A DNA stretch of 64,000 nt from Geminocystis herdmanii PCC 6308 (lineage in GTDB: Bacteria > Cyanobacteriota > Cyanobacteriia > Cyanobacteriales > Cyanobacteriaceae), in assembly GCF_000332235.1 (NCBI RefSeq), contig NZ_CM001775.1:188713-252712 (forward strand), given 5' to 3'. Made by a program: the position numbers and the translations under genes. The notes under the pieces are model-generated. The model ran no database searches. It saw nothing but the letters and a program-made list of their open reading frames with translations, and was not told the DNA's origin. How positions within the stretch are numbered: position 1 is the first letter of the stretch; each line of letters starts with the position of its first letter. This document shows positions 44,815 through 55,000 of this stretch, one piece after another.

Positions 44815-45627
44815 TTAACTGCAAACTTGAGAAACCAAAGCCATAACATCCGTACGGGTAAGTTTTGGTTTTCCTAAAATCAGCACTTCTAAGGTAGCAT
44901 GAGCAAGGGTTAAAGGTATCTGACAAAATTGTAAAGCCGGTCCTTTGGGTAAAGATTTGGTATAAGAATCCGCTAAACTGAGATTATAACGCGCATATTT
45001 GTGCATATCTTCTAATTGCCAACCTTCAGGAAAAAAACTAACGCCTCTTATTTTATCTTCTTGATGATTCCGCAGAATATTAACTGCCTGTAAACCTCTG
45101 CCAAAACCGATGGCTTGTTCTCTATTGGTTTGAGTATTATCATACCATCCCCATAAATCCGATAATAATAAACCTACTGCACCAGCGACACTAAAAGTAT
45201 ATTGATCTAAATGGGATTTTGTTTTTATTCTCCAGTTATTATCCGCCCAATAAGCCATTCTATCCGCCATGGCTGCGGTGGCATCCCAAATTCTGGGGGC
45301 AATACTAAGAGGTGCTAATAACGCCCATTCTCCAAATCGATAACTCACTTCAGGAATTAAATGTTGGTAGTTTTTCACAGTGTTTGCCATATCTTCGATC
45401 GTGCTATTTTCATGACCTGATTGTAATGCCAAACTCATATTTTTCAAAATTTGAACTTTTATACCACTGTCAATATTGGGATGATCTTCGATTTCATCTA
45501 TAGCCCTCATACATAAGTAAGCAGAAGTAACGGCTTCTTGCAGACCTTTAGGTAAACGAGAAATAGGGATATAAAAAGTACGACTGGTTTCTTTGAGAGT
45601 TTTTAAGGCATCTTTCTGCAAATTCAT
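44815..45627 (-). CDS. Squalene/phytoene synthase family protein
   Basis: 270 residues with the trans-isoprenyl diphosphate head-to-head synthase fold. The first aspartate-rich motif is CMRAIDEIEDHP and the second region reads NILRNHQEDKIRGVSFFPEG. In squalene and phytoene synthases the latter is normally NxxRDxxED; here the first Asp is Asn. LSRTFYIPISRLP-like (SRTFYIPISRLPKGLQ) is the substrate-entry strand. It may be a squalene synthase or a relative with altered activity. It is not the usual CrtB, which is about 310 residues and next to pds. Product uncertain. Confidence 0.8.
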   Translation of the reverse strand: MNLQKDALKTLKETSRTFYIPISRLPKGLQEAVTSAYLCMRAIDEIEDHPNIDSGIKVQILKNMSLALQSGHENSTIEDMANTVKNYQHLIPEVSYRFGEWALLAPLSIAPRIWDATAAMADRMAYWADNNWRIKTKSHLDQYTFSVAGAVGLLLSDLWGWYDNTQTNREQAIGFGRGLQAVNILRNHQEDKIRGVSFFPEGWQLEDMHKYARYNLSLADSYTKSLPKGPALQFCQIPLTLAHATLEVLILGKPKLTRTDVMALVSQVCS

Positions 45628-45857
45628 TGATATTCACTCCTCAAGTCCATTAAACGGGACAATACTAATACTGTTTAGGTAATCTTAACCGAATCTTCTC
45701 TCAATAGCATGAAAAATTTTTCTATTTTGTCAAAGGAATTTCGATCGAATATTGGTTTTAGAGAACAAAACGAAACAACATTTTACAATAAGTAGGGGTT
45801 GTTAAAAAAAATTTTTGCTATGGACACAGGAGTGGAGAGAGAAGATAAATACTGAAG

Positions 45858-46694
45858 TTATATTATAGCATCGGTGACTCTAGCTACATCATACATTTCT
45901 TTTACATCATGAACTCTTAAAATATTTGCCCCTTGAGTAATCCCATAGCTACAAGTCGCCGCCGTTCCCCAAATTCTGTCTTGAGGATTTTCTTGGTTTA
46001 AAATTTTACCGATAAAACTCTTACGAGATGTACCAATTAAAATAGGAAAACCTAATGTTTTAAGCTCTTGAATATTTCTTAAAATTTCTAAGTTTTGTTC
46101 ATAGGTTTTGGCAAAACCGATACCCGGATCGAGGATAATATATTCTTTTTTGATTCCTAGATCGAGGGCTTCTTTAATTACTCCTTGAAAAAATAGCTTA
46201 ATTTCTCCGATTAAATCTTGATAATCTGTAAGATTTTGCATGGTTTCAGGAGTGCCTTTTATGTGCATTAAAATAATTGGTACTTGCAATTTTGCCACCG
46301 TTGACAACATAGTGCGATCGAACGTACCACTTGAAATATCATTAACTATATCTGCCCCCATCTCTATAGCTTCTTGTGCTACTGTTGCTCTAGTGGTATC
46401 GATCGAAATAGGTGTATCAGAAAGCTCTCGTATTGCCTTGATAATCGGGATAACCCGTTGTAATTCTTCATCTAGGGAAATTTGTTTAGCTCCGGGGCGT
46501 GTGGATTGTCCACCAATATCGATTATATCAGCACCTCGATCGATCATAGTTAAAGCGTGTTTTATGGCAGTTTCCCGATGATTAAACTGCCCACCATCAC
46601 TAAAACTATCAGGGGTAACATTCAAAATCCCCATTAAATAGGTACGACTTTCCCAGATAAAACGATGATGGCGGATAGTTAAAAAATCACACAT
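45858..46694 (-). CDS. folP: Dihydropteroate synthase
   Basis: About 278 residues from MCDFLTIRHHRF. The pterin-binding loop LMGILNVTPDSFSDGGQF and second loop DIGGQSTRPGAKQI are conserved. DIVNDISSG, LMHIKGTPETMQN and LDPGIGFAKTYEQN complete the TIM barrel, and GTSRKSFIGKIL is loop 7. It joins p-aminobenzoate and dihydropterin diphosphate in folate synthesis, and is the sulfonamide target. The frame stays open 45 codons upstream, but that part is translated heptamer repeat (SPFSILH units), so I placed the start at 46,694. Confidence 0.93.
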   Translation of the reverse strand: MCDFLTIRHHRFIWESRTYLMGILNVTPDSFSDGGQFNHRETAIKHALTMIDRGADIIDIGGQSTRPGAKQISLDEELQRVIPIIKAIRELSDTPISIDTTRATVAQEAIEMGADIVNDISSGTFDRTMLSTVAKLQVPIILMHIKGTPETMQNLTDYQDLIGEIKLFFQGVIKEALDLGIKKEYIILDPGIGFAKTYEQNLEILRNIQELKTLGFPILIGTSRKSFIGKILNQENPQDRIWGTAATCSYGITQGANILRVHDVKEMYDVARVTDAII

Positions 46695-46700
46695 AAAATT

Positions 46701-46765
46701 AATGGAGAATGGAGAATGGAGAATGGAGAATGGAGAATGGAGAATGGAGAATGGAGAATGGAGAA
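46701..46765. repeat. Tandem ATGGAGA heptamers upstream of folP
   Basis: Nine copies of AATGGAG, 7 bp upstream of the folP start codon. The unit and phase equal those at 21,901. On the folP strand it reads CTCCATT, an anti-Shine-Dalgarno-like pyrimidine tract in the leader. Confidence 0.9.
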
Positions 46766-46857
46766 TTAAGAATTGAGAGTCAAGAAAGGATAAGTAGGTA
46801 GAGGTTGACACAATTTCTATTAGTTTCACAATCTACAATCTATTGTCTGAAACCCTC

Positions 46858-46885
46858 GTAGAGAAGTTGCATGCAACGTCTCTAC
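46858..46885. repeat. Palindromic repeat around TTGCATGCAA
   Basis: GTAGAGAAGTTGCATGCAAC followed by GTCTCTAC forms a near-perfect 28-bp palindrome between tpiA and folP. It is of a common cyanobacterial intergenic repeat type. Confidence 0.75.
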
Positions 46886-46953
46886 CTTAAATGTGGTTGA
46901 AGTCTATTGTGCATCTATCTGTACTTATTTTGTTAATTGTTAATTATTAATTA

Positions 46954-47679
46954 TTATTTGTAGTTGACTAAACGGGCAAAACTAGAAGCCTCAAGACTTG
47001 CACCCCCAACTAATGCACCATCAATGTCAGGTTGTGCCATAATTTCATCAACATTACTAGGATTGACTGAACCACCATACTGTATAGTTACATTTTTATT
47101 AGTTAGCTGAGAGCGTATTAAAGCAATGACTCTATTTGCTTCTGTAGCTTCGCAAGTATCACCAGTGCCGATCGCCCAAATAGGTTCATAAGCGATAACA
47201 AGATTACTTTGATCTACATTAACTAAACCTTTTTGTAACTGATTAATAATAACATTTTCTGTTTCTCCTGCGTCCCGTTGTGCTTTACTTTCACCCACAC
47301 AAAGAATTGGAGTTAAATTATATTTTTGTGTCGCTAATAAACGACTATTAACGGTTTCATCGGTTTCTCCAAAATATTGACGGCGCTCACTATGACCAAC
47401 TATGACATAATTCATGCCTATTTCTGATAACATAGCTCCTGAAATTTCACCAGTAAACGCACCTTGATCAGCCCAATGGATATTTTGAGCACCTAGTTTG
47501 ACTCGACTACCGTGTAAATTTTTCGACATAAAATTTAAACTGGTGAAAGGTACACATAAAACCACCTCTCTAGTTTCTGCTGTATCTTCTAAATGGGGCA
47601 AAAAAGCCTGTAAAAATTCAAGAGACTCCCCTTGAGTCTTGTGCATTTTCCAGTTACCCGCAATTATAATTTTTCGCAC
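46954..47679 (-). CDS. tpiA: Triosephosphate isomerase
   Basis: A 241-residue TIM barrel. [15 protein letters not shown] has the catalytic Asn/Lys, [15 protein letters not shown] the catalytic His, and [13 protein letters not shown] the catalytic Glu with loop 6 ([10 protein letters not shown]). [10 protein letters not shown] and [18 protein letters not shown] form the phosphate site. It interconverts dihydroxyacetone phosphate and glyceraldehyde-3-phosphate in glycolysis and the Calvin cycle. Length is normal. It is a single gene on the same strand as folP. Confidence 0.97.
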   Translation of the reverse strand: MRKIIIAGNWKMHKTQGESLEFLQAFLPHLEDTAETREVVLCVPFTSLNFMSKNLHGSRVKLGAQNIHWADQGAFTGEISGAMLSEIGMNYVIVGHSERRQYFGETDETVNSRLLATQKYNLTPILCVGESKAQRDAGETENVIINQLQKGLVNVDQSNLVIAYEPIWAIGTGDTCEATEANRVIALIRSQLTNKNVTIQYGGSVNPSNVDEIMAQPDIDGALVGGASLEASSFARLVNYK

Positions 47680-47952
47680 TTTTACTCCTAATTTCTTCTA
47701 TTTTGTTAATATATACTGCTCCTATGCTCTGATGAATCAAATCTGGACACTATTTAATGAGCATAAGTATCAAACATATCATCTTATGATCGATCGGTCT
47801 TTTAGGCAATTAGGGGTGGCTGAAAATTTTTTTGGTGATGATGGGAAAAGGAGAGTTGGAGAGTTGAGGAATTGGGAAGATTGTTAAAACTAGAAGACTC
47901 GGAGATTAGGAGACTCGGAAATAATTAATTATTAATTGTTAATTTTTAATTC

Positions 47953-49311
47953 TTAATTCTTAATCAAGTTAAGAATTTGAGTCGTGATTTCCATACTTTC
48001 TTGATAAAGAACATCTTTACCCCAACGCTGTAATTGTTGACTTAGTAAAGTTTCAGTGCTTTGATCTGCTAATGATGTTACTTGTTGAATACGACAGGAT
48101 TGAGCGCCTCCTCCTGCTTCCATGCGCATACAGCCCGTAGTTTCAGAACATAAAACAGTACAACAATCGGCGTTAAGGTTAGTGGAGGTTAGTTTTAAGC
48201 TGATTAAATCCCCTAAGACTTCGCCCCAGTCAGCAATGGGTACTCCTGCTAATTCGGCGGTGATGTGTTTGCCTTCTGGACTAATTAATTTAACGGTGGT
48301 AATGTTATAGTCTCCTTCCTCATAGCCATATTCGACAGGTAGCCAATTTAAACGACTGGCTAACCATCCTAAAAACATCAAGGCTTGAGAGGCGTTGCCT
48401 TTTTCATAGTCGATCGTAACTTGATCTACTTCCCAAATAGCACTTCGACGTTCAGGAGGATCAAATGCTTCGGCTGTCAACTCTTGCCATGGCGACAATC
48501 TAGCCCAATTGAGATCAATTAATGGTATATCCTTATTTAATAATTGACCAATTTTGAGTAATTCTGCTTCTGGTTGAACAAAAGTACTAGAATCGATGAT
48601 GAGTCGATCGCAATTACTAACTAACCTTTGAAAGAGGGGATAATCTTCATCAATTCCAGCTTTCCACCAGATGAATTTTGGTAAGTCTGGAATCATCAAC
48701 TCAGAAATTACACCCCCAACCCGTTCAAATGCCTCTGATACTCCCGTCACGGTGATATATTCGCAACAGATCAAACTATTAGCTGAACGTTTATTCACAG
48801 GGCAATAGGCAGATACTTGGGCTTTGACTCCTTCATCTTCCCCCGTAGTGGGACAAAGGGTGACAATACGACAAGGGTTAATAGATGCGATCGCATCTGC
48901 CATACCTGCGCCTTCCATATCGGGAGAATACTGTTTAATAGACGCTAATTCTGCTAAATCGATGTCACCTTTAGCTTGTTTTGCTTCAAATTCTGCCCTC
49001 AATTTAGCTAATAACTCAGGGGTTGAAAGTCCTGTTACTTCTAAACCGTAGGCTTTTTGAGCCGCTTTAATCGCAGAAGTGGTACGAGGTCCTCCAATAC
49101 CATCTACAGGACCAGTATAAAAACCTAGGGAGGCTAGTAGTGGCTGTGTAGCTTCAGGCTCATAAACTAAAAAGCTAAAAGTAGAAGCCCTAGTGGCGGC
49201 TAAACCGTCTCCCACTCCGCTATAATTTTGCCAAATGTCATGTAATTCTCGATCGATGTAGTCTAAATTTACATCTTTGGGTGCTTGTAATGATACTAAT
49301 GGTGTTGTCAT
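47953..49311 (-). CDS. opcA: Glucose-6-phosphate dehydrogenase assembly protein OpcA
   Basis: 452 residues. The OpcA body includes CRIVTLCPTTGEDEGVKAQV, ISELMIPDLPKFIWWKAG and LIDLNWARLSPWQELTAEAF. Residues 55-110 (TQPLLASLGFYTGPVDGIGG, then TTSAIKAAQKAYGL) look like a peptidoglycan-binding-type helical repeat, a usual N-terminal feature in cyanobacteria. OpcA is a redox-responsive activator of Zwf in the oxidative pentose phosphate pathway, controlled by thioredoxin. Several Cys (CCTVLC, GCMRM) lie in the C-terminal part. It normally follows zwf directly; here a small gene lies between. Confidence 0.93.
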   Translation of the reverse strand: MTTPLVSLQAPKDVNLDYIDRELHDIWQNYSGVGDGLAATRASTFSFLVYEPEATQPLLASLGFYTGPVDGIGGPRTTSAIKAAQKAYGLEVTGLSTPELLAKLRAEFEAKQAKGDIDLAELASIKQYSPDMEGAGMADAIASINPCRIVTLCPTTGEDEGVKAQVSAYCPVNKRSANSLICCEYITVTGVSEAFERVGGVISELMIPDLPKFIWWKAGIDEDYPLFQRLVSNCDRLIIDSSTFVQPEAELLKIGQLLNKDIPLIDLNWARLSPWQELTAEAFDPPERRSAIWEVDQVTIDYEKGNASQALMFLGWLASRLNWLPVEYGYEEGDYNITTVKLISPEGKHITAELAGVPIADWGEVLGDLISLKLTSTNLNADCCTVLCSETTGCMRMEAGGGAQSCRIQQVTSLADQSTETLLSQQLQRWGKDVLYQESMEITTQILNLIKN

Positions 49312-49345
49312 GGTTTTTAGTTGTATTAAAAAATTTTATGGTGTG

Positions 49346-49408
49346 GAAGAGAGGGGGAGAGGGGGAAGAGGGGGAAGAGGGGGGAGAGGGGGAAGAGGGG
49401 GAAGAGAG
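49346..49408. repeat. Purine-rich tandem repeat GGGGGAAGA / GGGGGAGAG
   Basis: About seven GGGGGAAGA/GGGGGAGA units between opcA and the four-helix-bundle gene. The inverse version (CCCCTCTCCC, CCCCTCTTCC) lies on the other side of that gene at 49,848-49,891. Confidence 0.85.
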
Positions 49409-49411
49409 TTT

Positions 49412-49813
49412 TTATAAAAGCCATTGTTCAGGATGATTAATCATTTTGACTAATCCACTTAAAATTTGATTATAGATACTGTATAATTCTCTAGCTTGTT
49501 CAATATTTACATAATGACAATTAACCGCAAATTTAAGCCAAACTTGAGTTTCGGCAGCTTCTGCTTCAGAATCACTCAATTTCGCTATAAATGCCGCCTT
49601 GTATCGTCTTTTACGCCATGCTTCCGCTAGGTTAGCACACACAGAACGAGACGATCGACGAATTTGATCCGTGAGAGAATATCTTTCTTCTATGGGGAAT
49701 TTTTTTGATAACTCAAAAATTTTCATAGCTACATCAAAGGCTTTTTGATACACAATCAAATCCTCATGACTTGTTAAACATTGATTTTTTTTTAAGTCTG
49801 TTTCCATACTCAT
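49412..49813 (-). CDS. Four-helix-bundle protein of the S23 / 23S-intervening-sequence family
   Basis: About 133 residues. The core EDLIVYQKAFDVAMKIFELS, RYSLTDQIRRSSRSVCANLA, EAWRKRRYKAAFIAKLSDSE and VWLKFAVNCHYVN is the signature of this small helical family. Members occur in 23S rRNA intervening sequences, as stand-alone genes, and as Avd proteins of diversity-generating retroelements. There is no reverse transcriptase or variable repeat nearby. It sits between zwf and opcA, flanked by inverted purine-rich repeats, so it looks inserted. Function unknown. The start ATG at 49,813 is chosen over the upstream TTG. Confidence 0.85.
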   Translation of the reverse strand: MSMETDLKKNQCLTSHEDLIVYQKAFDVAMKIFELSKKFPIEERYSLTDQIRRSSRSVCANLAEAWRKRRYKAAFIAKLSDSEAEAAETQVWLKFAVNCHYVNIEQARELYSIYNQILSGLVKMINHPEQWLL

Positions 49814-49847
49814 TTTTTGATCAATCAATTAATGATTTAATTTATCT

Positions 49848-49891
49848 TTCCTCCCCCTCTCCCCTTTCTCCCCCCTCTTCCCCCTCTTGTC
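49848..49891. repeat. Pyrimidine-rich repeat, inverse of the 49,346 array
   Basis: TCCCCCTCTCCCCTTTCTCC and CCCCTCTTCCCCCTCTT. It is the complement of the opposite flank of the four-helix-bundle gene. Confidence 0.8.
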
Positions 49892-49916
49892 TTCACCATT
49901 TTTCTTCTGATTAACT

Positions 49917-51446
49917 TTAAAGACGGCGCCATTTTCTACCGTCACGGTTAAGCAAAAACTCCGCCTCCGATGGTTGCCATGTACCCGCTTCATAGAATGG
50001 TATGGAATCGGGTGCTGATGGTGCATCCCAAGCCGTTAACGCAGGAGTAACAATACGCCACGCTTCCTCTACTTCATCGGCACGAGTAAACAAAGTTTGA
50101 TCCCCTAACATACAATCTAATAGGAGACGGTGATAAGCGTCAGTGGTTGCCATACCAAAGGATGAACCATAACTGAAATCCATATCCACTGTACGAGTGC
50201 GTAATTCAGAACCGGGTACTTTGGCTTCAAATCTTAAAGAAATCCCTTCATTGGGTTGAATACGCAATGCTAGAATATTCGGGTTGGTTTGTTGTGCCGC
50301 CGATTGAAAAATGGTTAAGGGTACATCTTTAAATTGAATGGCAATCTCTGATACTTTTTTCGGTAAACGTTTTCCCGTGCGCAGATAAAAAGGCACTCCT
50401 TGCCAACGCCAGTTATCTACCATCAATTTTAAGGCGACAAAAGTGGGAGTTGTAGAATCAGGGTTAACGTCTTTTTCGTCACGATACCCCGGAATCGGTT
50501 TTCCTTTCATCCATCCTGCGGTATATTGTCCCCTAATGGCACTTTTTTCGAGGTTTTTTAAGTCTGCAAGGCGTGTTGATTGTAAAGCCTTCACTTTTTC
50601 ACCTCTAATACTATCAGCATTTACTCCGTTAGGTGCTTCCATTGCCGTTAAAGCAAATAACTGTAAGAGGTGATTTTGTACCATATCCCGCAACGCCCCT
50701 GCGGTTTCGTAATACCCTGCTCTTTCTTCTACCCCTACGGTTTCCGCTACGGTGATTTGAATATTGTCCACATAATTACGATTCCATAAAGGCTCGAATA
50801 TGGCATTAGCGAAACGAAATACCATCAAGTTTTGTACGGTTTCTTTTCCTAAATAGTGATCAATACGATATACTTGTTCTTCTTTACAAACTTTCTGCAC
50901 GATGCGATTTAATACTTGCGCACTGCTTAAATCTTTGCCGAAGGGTTTTTCGATGACTAAACGATGTTTTAAAGAATCTTCTAACATCCCTGCTGCGCCT
51001 AGTTGTTTGATGGCAGGAGGGAAAAATTTGGGAGATACGGCTAAATAAAAGACTCGATTTCCCCTTGTGCCTCGTTTGCCGTCTAATTCTTCGAGAAATG
51101 CTTTTAGTTTTTCATAGCTTTCGGCTTTATCCATATTACCTGCACAGTAAAAAAGTCCTTCGGCAAAATCTTGCCATAAGTCTTCTCTACCGATACCGTC
51201 TGAAAATTCCTCGATACCTTCTCGCATATGTTCTCGAAAATAGTCATGACTCCATTCTCGTCGTGCTACACCCACGATCGTCATTTCTGCGGGTAATCGC
51301 CCTTCTTTTTTCAGTTGGTATAACGCAGGTACTAATTTTCTTTGGGTTAAGTCTCCCGATGCTCCAAATATAACAAGGATAAGGGGTTCGGGAGTTTTGG
51401 CTTGTTTTAATCCAATTCTGAGAGGGTTTTCTTGTAGTGTCAACAT
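49917..51446 (-). CDS. zwf: Glucose-6-phosphate 1-dehydrogenase
   Basis: 509 residues. The NADP-binding [20 protein letters not shown] is at the N-terminus. The substrate site [20 protein letters not shown] holds the catalytic histidine region. The glucose-binding tail includes [19 protein letters not shown]. It is the entry enzyme of the oxidative pentose phosphate pathway, important for dark metabolism. It is upstream of opcA on the same strand, but 600 bp and one inserted gene separate them. fbp, often before zwf, is absent here. Confidence 0.97.
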   Translation of the reverse strand: MLTLQENPLRIGLKQAKTPEPLILVIFGASGDLTQRKLVPALYQLKKEGRLPAEMTIVGVARREWSHDYFREHMREGIEEFSDGIGREDLWQDFAEGLFYCAGNMDKAESYEKLKAFLEELDGKRGTRGNRVFYLAVSPKFFPPAIKQLGAAGMLEDSLKHRLVIEKPFGKDLSSAQVLNRIVQKVCKEEQVYRIDHYLGKETVQNLMVFRFANAIFEPLWNRNYVDNIQITVAETVGVEERAGYYETAGALRDMVQNHLLQLFALTAMEAPNGVNADSIRGEKVKALQSTRLADLKNLEKSAIRGQYTAGWMKGKPIPGYRDEKDVNPDSTTPTFVALKLMVDNWRWQGVPFYLRTGKRLPKKVSEIAIQFKDVPLTIFQSAAQQTNPNILALRIQPNEGISLRFEAKVPGSELRTRTVDMDFSYGSSFGMATTDAYHRLLLDCMLGDQTLFTRADEVEEAWRIVTPALTAWDAPSAPDSIPFYEAGTWQPSEAEFLLNRDGRKWRRL

Positions 51447-51942
51447 TTAACTTTGTTTTTGAACAACCACTTTCATTTTAGTTTCTCTCTCAAAATGTGA
51501 TTGATTTTCTTTTCATGGGTAAAGTTTTGTAACGATCGATCTCTATTCTAACCTCAGTTAAATATAAAATTGTTAGGTTTTGGCATTGGGGTATTAGGGT
51601 GTTGGGGAGTTGGGGGGAGTTGGAATCATCAAAAAATCAATAACTACTCCTACAACCTTATTTTTCGATGATTTTTTTCTCAAATTTAGGTAGTTAAAAA
51701 GTTACAATGTTTACCATACCTTCTTTTCTATTTTACTGTTATAGTTCGCTCTATCCTAGTGAGGAAACGATAAGTTTAATGACAAGAATATTACTTTGTA
51801 CCTTTCTTTCGATTACTTTATATTCTGATCATTATCTCTTAGCGACTTTGCGTCTTTGCGTGAGAAAATTCTCATCAAAATTGATCTGAGTATAAATTTA
51901 ATAAAATCTTTATGATAGAGAAAAGTTTATTACGAATAATTT
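51447..51942. other. Divergent spacer between zwf and the GST gene
   Basis: 496 bp. It contains GTTGGGGAGTTGGGGGGAG (51,600-51,620) and GACTTTGCGTCTTTGCGTGA (51,844-51,864), a short repeat also found at 57,165-57,188. A 60-codon open frame at 51,707-51,889 crosses the latter repeat and looks accidental. The promoters of zwf and the GST gene must lie here but are not clear. Confidence 0.6.
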
Positions 51943-53163
51943 ATGACACCTCTTACTTGGCAAGAATTAAAAAACCTAACGGATTACGATATTGATAGAA
52001 TTAACGGAGTTACCAATTCTCAGGCACTTTTGAGATTATTTAACCATTCGATAGATGAAGTAAGGGTGACACTATATCGTGATTATCATGCTTGGTGTCC
52101 CTATTGTCAAAAAGTGTGGTTATGGTTAGAAGAAAAACAAATCCCCTATCGCATTAAAAAAGTTACTATGTTTTGCTACGGGGAAAAAGAGCAATGGTAT
52201 AAGGAAAAAGTACCCTCTGGAATGTTACCTGCTTTAGAGTTGGACGATCGAATTATCACAGAAAGTGATGATATTTTATTGGCGCTCGAACAAGAGTTTG
52301 GAGTTTTAGGGTTAGGAATGCAACAACCTGAAGCTATGGCATTGAGAAAGTTAGAAAGATTATTGTTTAGAAAATGGTGTCGTTGGCTTTGTTATGCTTC
52401 GATGTTAAAAATGCAGGAGGAAAATAATCGTCAGCAGTTTATCGAAGCGGTTAAACAAGTAGAAACTGCTTTAGCCCGAACCCAAAGCCCTTATTTTCTC
52501 GATGATTTTAGTGTGGTTGATGTGATTTTTACGCCCTATGTAGAACGAATGAACGCTAGTTTATTTTATTATAAAGGTTACTCTCTCAGGGAAGAAAATC
52601 CTTATTTTTCCCGTTGGTTTGATGCTATGGAAACTCGATCGACCTATAGGGGAACACAAAGTGATTTCCATACCCATGCCCACGATTTACCGCCTCAGAT
52701 GGGAGGATGTCATGAAAATACTTCAGAAAAAACTAAAATTAATCAAAAATTAGTGGATTATGGCGATTATTTTCAGATTCCTGATGTTAAGTATGCCGAG
52801 CCAGAAAATTCTCGTCAAGAAGCATTATATCGAGTGATCAAACATAAAGATAATATCATTAAGGTTAACCCCGAAACTGATAAGGTGATGTTCGATCGAG
52901 CTTTGCGTAGTGCGCTAACTTATATGATGACAGGAAATCCTTGCCCTCCTCCTGAAAATAGCGATATTGCCTTACGTTATCTTCGGGATAGAATTAGTGT
53001 ACCCCGTGATATGTCGATTTATGCTGGGAAAAGGTTGCGTAGTGCTTTAGAATTTACTGCTAGTTTAGTGGGCGATCACGAAGTGGCGCTGCTCGATCGA
53101 CAGCCTAAACCTTTACCAGTTGAGCATCGTAGGGATCAAAATCCCCTTAATTTTCAGGAATAA
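51943..53163 (+). CDS. Glutathione S-transferase family protein, large
   Basis: 406 residues. The N-terminal thioredoxin-like domain (about 50-125) has [18 protein letters not shown] with a CPYC motif, [13 protein letters not shown] (cis-Pro loop) and [12 protein letters not shown] (Ser-Asp for glutathione). A helical C-terminal GST domain (about 130-270) follows, then an extra ~130-residue extension ending [17 protein letters not shown]. Ordinary GSTs are 200-230 residues, so the tail is unusual, but such long forms are known in cyanobacteria and plastids. Substrate unknown. Confidence 0.85.
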   Translation: MTPLTWQELKNLTDYDIDRINGVTNSQALLRLFNHSIDEVRVTLYRDYHAWCPYCQKVWLWLEEKQIPYRIKKVTMFCYGEKEQWYKEKVPSGMLPALELDDRIITESDDILLALEQEFGVLGLGMQQPEAMALRKLERLLFRKWCRWLCYASMLKMQEENNRQQFIEAVKQVETALARTQSPYFLDDFSVVDVIFTPYVERMNASLFYYKGYSLREENPYFSRWFDAMETRSTYRGTQSDFHTHAHDLPPQMGGCHENTSEKTKINQKLVDYGDYFQIPDVKYAEPENSRQEALYRVIKHKDNIIKVNPETDKVMFDRALRSALTYMMTGNPCPPPENSDIALRYLRDRISVPRDMSIYAGKRLRSALEFTASLVGDHEVALLDRQPKPLPVEHRRDQNPLNFQE

Positions 53164-53296
53164 TCAATCATGGGGAAAAGTTAAATAACCGCTTTTTAGC
53201 TTTTCCATGTATCCAATTTTTCGAGAAAATAGGGGAAAACGGGGAATTATAGGTTAAATAAATTCAAATAAAAATTGATTTTATTTATAAAGAAGT

Positions 53297-54175
53297 CTAA
53301 TGAGAATTAAGCCAAGTAATTAAATCTTGTGACGAAGAAAAATCTAATAACGCTTCCCCCAAATCTTCTAAGGTTTCTAAAGATAAATTGCGAATTTTTA
53401 ACTCTAAATCGGGAGATAAATTACCTAATTTTCGCTTCAGTAAACGAATAACTAAGCTAATTTCTTTCTCAATACCCTCTTGGATACCTTCTTGGATACC
53501 TTCTTTGATACCTTCGAGTTTGGCATCTGCTGCCACATCTTGAAAATATCGAGTTTGTTTTAAATCATCTAAAGTAAACATGGCTTCGATTTCCTCCCTT
53601 GTTAGTTGATTGAGTTTATAGACTAAGACTGTTTGTATCAATTCTAAGATTTTTCTTTGTTCATTGGCATTATCAATGATTTCCTGACTTTTAGTTACGG
53701 CTTTTTTTGCTTTGGGAATTGCCTCACTATCTTTTCCTACAATTAAGGAGATAATTTCTAATTCAATGGATGATGTTTCAGAGATTTCCAATTCATCTAA
53801 ATAGAAAATTTTGATTTGTCCATTATCAAATAAACTTTGATATTGACGTGGTAAACCAGCATCTAGTTTTCGGGTAGAAAACAAAGCTACACCTTGCCAA
53901 TCGTTGTCAGGTTGATATTGCCCCAAATAAACAAAGATTTCTGTCAAAAAACGCCACCAAAAGTCTTGTTTTTCTTGAAATTGGACTTCTACAAAGTAAA
54001 TTACTCGATCGATTTCTCCCTCTGGGGGTAAAAAAATACCGTCAAAGCGTCTGGCTAATTCTTTTATTTCCCTAGAGGAAAATTGATAACCTTCCACAGG
54101 AGGTTGATTGAGTAATTCAAACAGTAGATTAGGGAAAATCAGAAATAGCTGGTAAAAGATGGTGTCTGTGCGCAA
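53297..54175 (-). CDS. DUF2887 / Rpn-like PD-(D/E)XK nuclease-family protein
   Basis: 292 residues. The N-terminal part is the DUF2887 signature: MRTDTIFYQLFLIFPNLLFE, then ELARRFDGIFLPP and IYFVEVQFQEKQDFWWRF, which has the nuclease-type D...ExQ core. The C-terminal part holds a tandem KEGIQEGIQEGI repeat and a DUF4351 helix (EISLVIRLLKRKLGNLS, LEDLGEALLDF). These proteins are related to Rpn recombination-promoting nucleases and occur in many copies in cyanobacteria, often as mobile accessory genes. It appears intact. Its role here is unknown. Confidence 0.85.
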   Translation of the reverse strand: MRTDTIFYQLFLIFPNLLFELLNQPPVEGYQFSSREIKELARRFDGIFLPPEGEIDRVIYFVEVQFQEKQDFWWRFLTEIFVYLGQYQPDNDWQGVALFSTRKLDAGLPRQYQSLFDNGQIKIFYLDELEISETSSIELEIISLIVGKDSEAIPKAKKAVTKSQEIIDNANEQRKILELIQTVLVYKLNQLTREEIEAMFTLDDLKQTRYFQDVAADAKLEGIKEGIQEGIQEGIEKEISLVIRLLKRKLGNLSPDLELKIRNLSLETLEDLGEALLDFSSSQDLITWLNSH

Positions 54176-54757
<582 letters not shown>

Positions 54758-54779
54758 AAAATTCTAATATCATGATTAT

Positions 54780-54820
54780 AGCTGTTGTCATTATTTATTT
54801 TATCTTTAGTGGCAACAGTT
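54780..54820 (+). terminator. Hairpin downstream of psaC
   Basis: AGCTGTTGTCA and TGGCAACAGTT pair over 11 bp (two G-U) with a 19-nt loop. No U-run follows directly, so it may be a 3'-end stabiliser of the abundant psaC mRNA. TTAGAAAATTCTAA, a palindrome, overlaps the stop codon. Confidence 0.55.
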
Positions 54821-55000
54821 AATTAGGAGTAAGAAGTAAGGAGTAAGGAGTAATGAAATGCGTTCAAAAATTTTGAGTTTAATTTATCTCGTTAGTCGTG
54901 AAATTTATGATACGGTGGGTGATTGATTGACAACTAATTACTAATTTTGTCTATATTTTTTGCAACTTAAAAATTATTATCGAAGAAAAAGAGGTTATTC

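Noticed and set aside
46695-46829. 45-codon N-terminal extension of FolP
   Set aside because: The segment is translated heptamer repeat; FolP homology starts at MCDFLTIRHHRF.
47639-47887. 82-residue open frame between tpiA and opcA
   Set aside because: It overlaps the start of tpiA on the other strand and ends in a GGAGAGTTGGAGAG repeat. There is no recognisable domain.
49412-49813. Avd component of a diversity-generating retroelement
   Set aside because: No reverse transcriptase, template repeat or variable repeat is near. Only the general four-helix-bundle family is supported.
51707-51889. 60-residue open frame before the GST gene
   Set aside because: It has no ribosome-binding site or family features and runs through the TTTGCGTC tandem repeat also seen at 57,165. 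It is probably chance.
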